Shown here one piece after another: positions 4,644 to 5,768 of a DNA stretch of 5,768 bases. The notes beneath the pieces were generated by a model. The model was not told the DNA's origin and ran no database searches. It was given only the letters and a program-made list of their open reading frames with translations. The stretch's first letter is position 1, and the number at the start of each line of letters is the position of its first letter. This stretch comes from Actinomycetes bacterium (GTDB lineage Bacteria; Actinomycetota; Acidimicrobiia; Acidimicrobiales; JAKAOS01): positions 1-5,768 of the forward strand of contig JAJYGW010000152.1 of the NCBI GenBank assembly GCA_021790615.1, written 5' to 3'. Both the position numbers and the translations under genes were made by a program.

Positions 4644-5768
4644 ATGAGCGCTCCCGATCTCGAGGCCCTCGGCATCAACGTCATCCGTGGGCTGGCCATG
4701 GACGCACCGCAGCGGGCGAACTCCGGGCACCCGGGGACGGCAATGGCACTCGCGCCCCTGGCGCACGTGCTCTGGACCAAGGTGCTCCGCCACGATCCCT
4801 CGGAGCCGAACTGGCCGGACCGGGACCGCTTCGTCCTCTCGGCGGGCCACGCGTCGATCCTCCTCTATTCGATGCTCTACCTCACGGGCTACGGTCTCGA
4901 GCTCACCGACCTCGAGACCTTCCGCCAGTGGGGTTCTGCGACACCCGGACATCCCGAGCGAGGGCACACCCAAGGCGTCGAGGTCACCACCGGCCCACTC
5001 GGCCAGGGCCTCGGCATGGCCGTCGGCATGGCGATGGCAGAGCGCTTCTTGCGGAGCCGCTTCGGCGCGCAGGCCTTCGACCATCACGTGTTCGCCATCT
5101 GCTCGGACGGCGACTTGATGGAGGGCATCAGCCACGAGGCCGCGTCGCTGGCCGGGCACCTCGGCCTCGCGCGCCTGATCTGCGTCTACGACGACAACCA
5201 CATCACGATCGACGGGCCGACCGAGCTCGCCTTCACGGAGGACCGCGCCCGGCGCTTCGAGGCCTACGGATGGCACGTCGAGCAACTCGGCGAGGCCGCG
5301 AACGACACCGTCGCCCTCGAGGCCGGCCTGCGCCACGCGATGGAGGAAGAGGACCGGCCGAGCCTCCTCGTGCTCCGGAGCCACATCGGCTGGCCGGCTC
5401 CGCATGTCACCGACACGTCCAAGGCACACGGCGACCCGCTCGGAGAGGAGGAGATCCGCCTCACCAAGGAGCTCCTCGGCCTTCCCCCGGACCAGCAGTT
5501 CTGGGTTCCCGACGAGGTGCTGGAGCTGTACCGCCGCTGCATCCCGAGGGGGCAGGCACTGCGCGAGGCCTGGGAGGCGCGCCAGGACCCCGATCGCCCC
5601 GACGCGGCCGAGCTCGCCGCGGCGCTGGCGGGCCTGCCCCTCGAGGGGTGGGAGTCCGCGCTGCCGACCTTCGAGGTGGGCGCGCGTGTCGCGACCCGAA
5701 AGGCGGTGGGGGCGTGCCTGGCGGCGACGGCTCCGGGCATCCCCGGGCTCGTGACCGGCGCCGCAGAC
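4644..5768 (+). CDS. tkt: Transketolase, N-terminal part (3' end outside window)
   Basis: Thiamine-diphosphate enzyme moving two-carbon ketol units between sugar phosphates in the non-oxidative pentose phosphate pathway, linking it to glycolysis. 375 of about 690 residues are visible and the frame is open to the last base. Active-site landmarks: SGHPG (27-31), SAGHAS (66-71), TPGHPE (100-105), TTGPLGQG (115-122), the ThDP/Mg motif SDGDLMEG (154-161), and [10 protein letters not shown] (182-191) with metal-ligand N185. LRSHIGWP and KAHGDPLG near residues 249-272 give the further phosphate/ThDP-contacting His. SDG in place of the more familiar GDG is normal in actinobacterial transketolases. 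The pyrimidine-binding domain begins in the last few residues (VTGAAD, like VGGSAD). ATG 4644 fits the family N-terminus and the promoter geometry. Downstream pentose-phosphate genes such as tal or zwf are likely but not visible. Confidence 0.97.
   Translation, partial: MSAPDLEALGINVIRGLAMDAPQRANSGHPGTAMALAPLAHVLWTKVLRHDPSEPNWPDRDRFVLSAGHASILLYSMLYLTGYGLELTDLETFRQWGSATPGHPERGHTQGVEVTTGPLGQGLGMAVGMAMAERFLRSRFGAQAFDHHVFAICSDGDLMEGISHEAASLAGHLGLARLICVYDDNHITIDGPTELAFTEDRARRFEAYGWHVEQLGEAANDTVALEAGLRHAMEEEDRPSLLVLRSHIGWPAPHVTDTSKAHGDPLGEEEIRLTKELLGLPPDQQFWVPDEVLELYRRCIPRGQALREAWEARQDPDRPDAAELAAALAGLPLEGWESALPTFEVGARVATRKAVGACLAATAPGIPGLVTGAAD

Noticed and set aside
5103..5127. SDG instead of GDG in the transketolase ThDP motif as a defect
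   Set aside because: The metal-ligand Asp and downstream Asn are intact, and SDG is also found in mycobacterial transketolase, so this is normal variation.

Overview
The window reads as chromosome from a GC-rich actinobacterium (roughly 70% G+C by eye, with strong G/C preference at third codon positions). A proteasomal ATPase (ARC/Mpa) with its near-universal actinobacterial neighbour trmI, many GTG starts, overlapping start/stop codons and apparently leaderless promoters all fit Actinomycetota. The ARC, ferredoxin and small-membrane-protein sequences make me favour Acidimicrobiia or a relative, but this is inference. I see no insertion sequence, tRNA, rRNA, CRISPR or phage structural gene.

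Layout. (1) 1-1176, minus: proteasome-associated ATPase arc/mpa, cut by the window start, so the C-terminal part is missing. (2) 1177-1297: a divergent control region in which the same heptamer, GCGGACG, sits exactly 4 nt before both start codons. (3) 1298-1983, plus: a two-gene unit of a single-cluster ferredoxin and a small cupin, joined by a GTGA stop/start overlap. (4) 3656-1824, minus: a tightly overlapping four-gene unit, holin-like two-TM protein, 68-aa one-TM protein, 89-aa protein with a short hydrophobic patch, and then trmI (tRNA m1A58 methyltransferase). Each junction is an overlap (ATGA, TGATG, GTGA). The 3' end of trmI runs convergently into the cupin gene, and 160 bp are read on both strands. 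(5) 3816-4562, plus: a membrane fatty-acid desaturase with a complete set of histidine boxes. (6) 4644-5768, plus: the first 375 codons of transketolase, open at the window end.

How the parts relate. arc and trmI are commonly neighbours in actinobacterial proteasome loci; here the ferredoxin-cupin pair lies between them on the opposite strand. ARC unfolds pupylated proteins for the 20S proteasome, TrmI stabilises tRNA by methylating A58, the desaturase tunes membrane lipids, and transketolase serves the pentose phosphate pathway. The three small membrane proteins probably act at the envelope, but nothing in the sequence gives their biochemical role. Most of the window is core-genome in character. 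The less ordinary features are the gene overlaps, the symmetric repeat between the divergent genes, and two start codons placed exactly where a leaderless transcript would begin.
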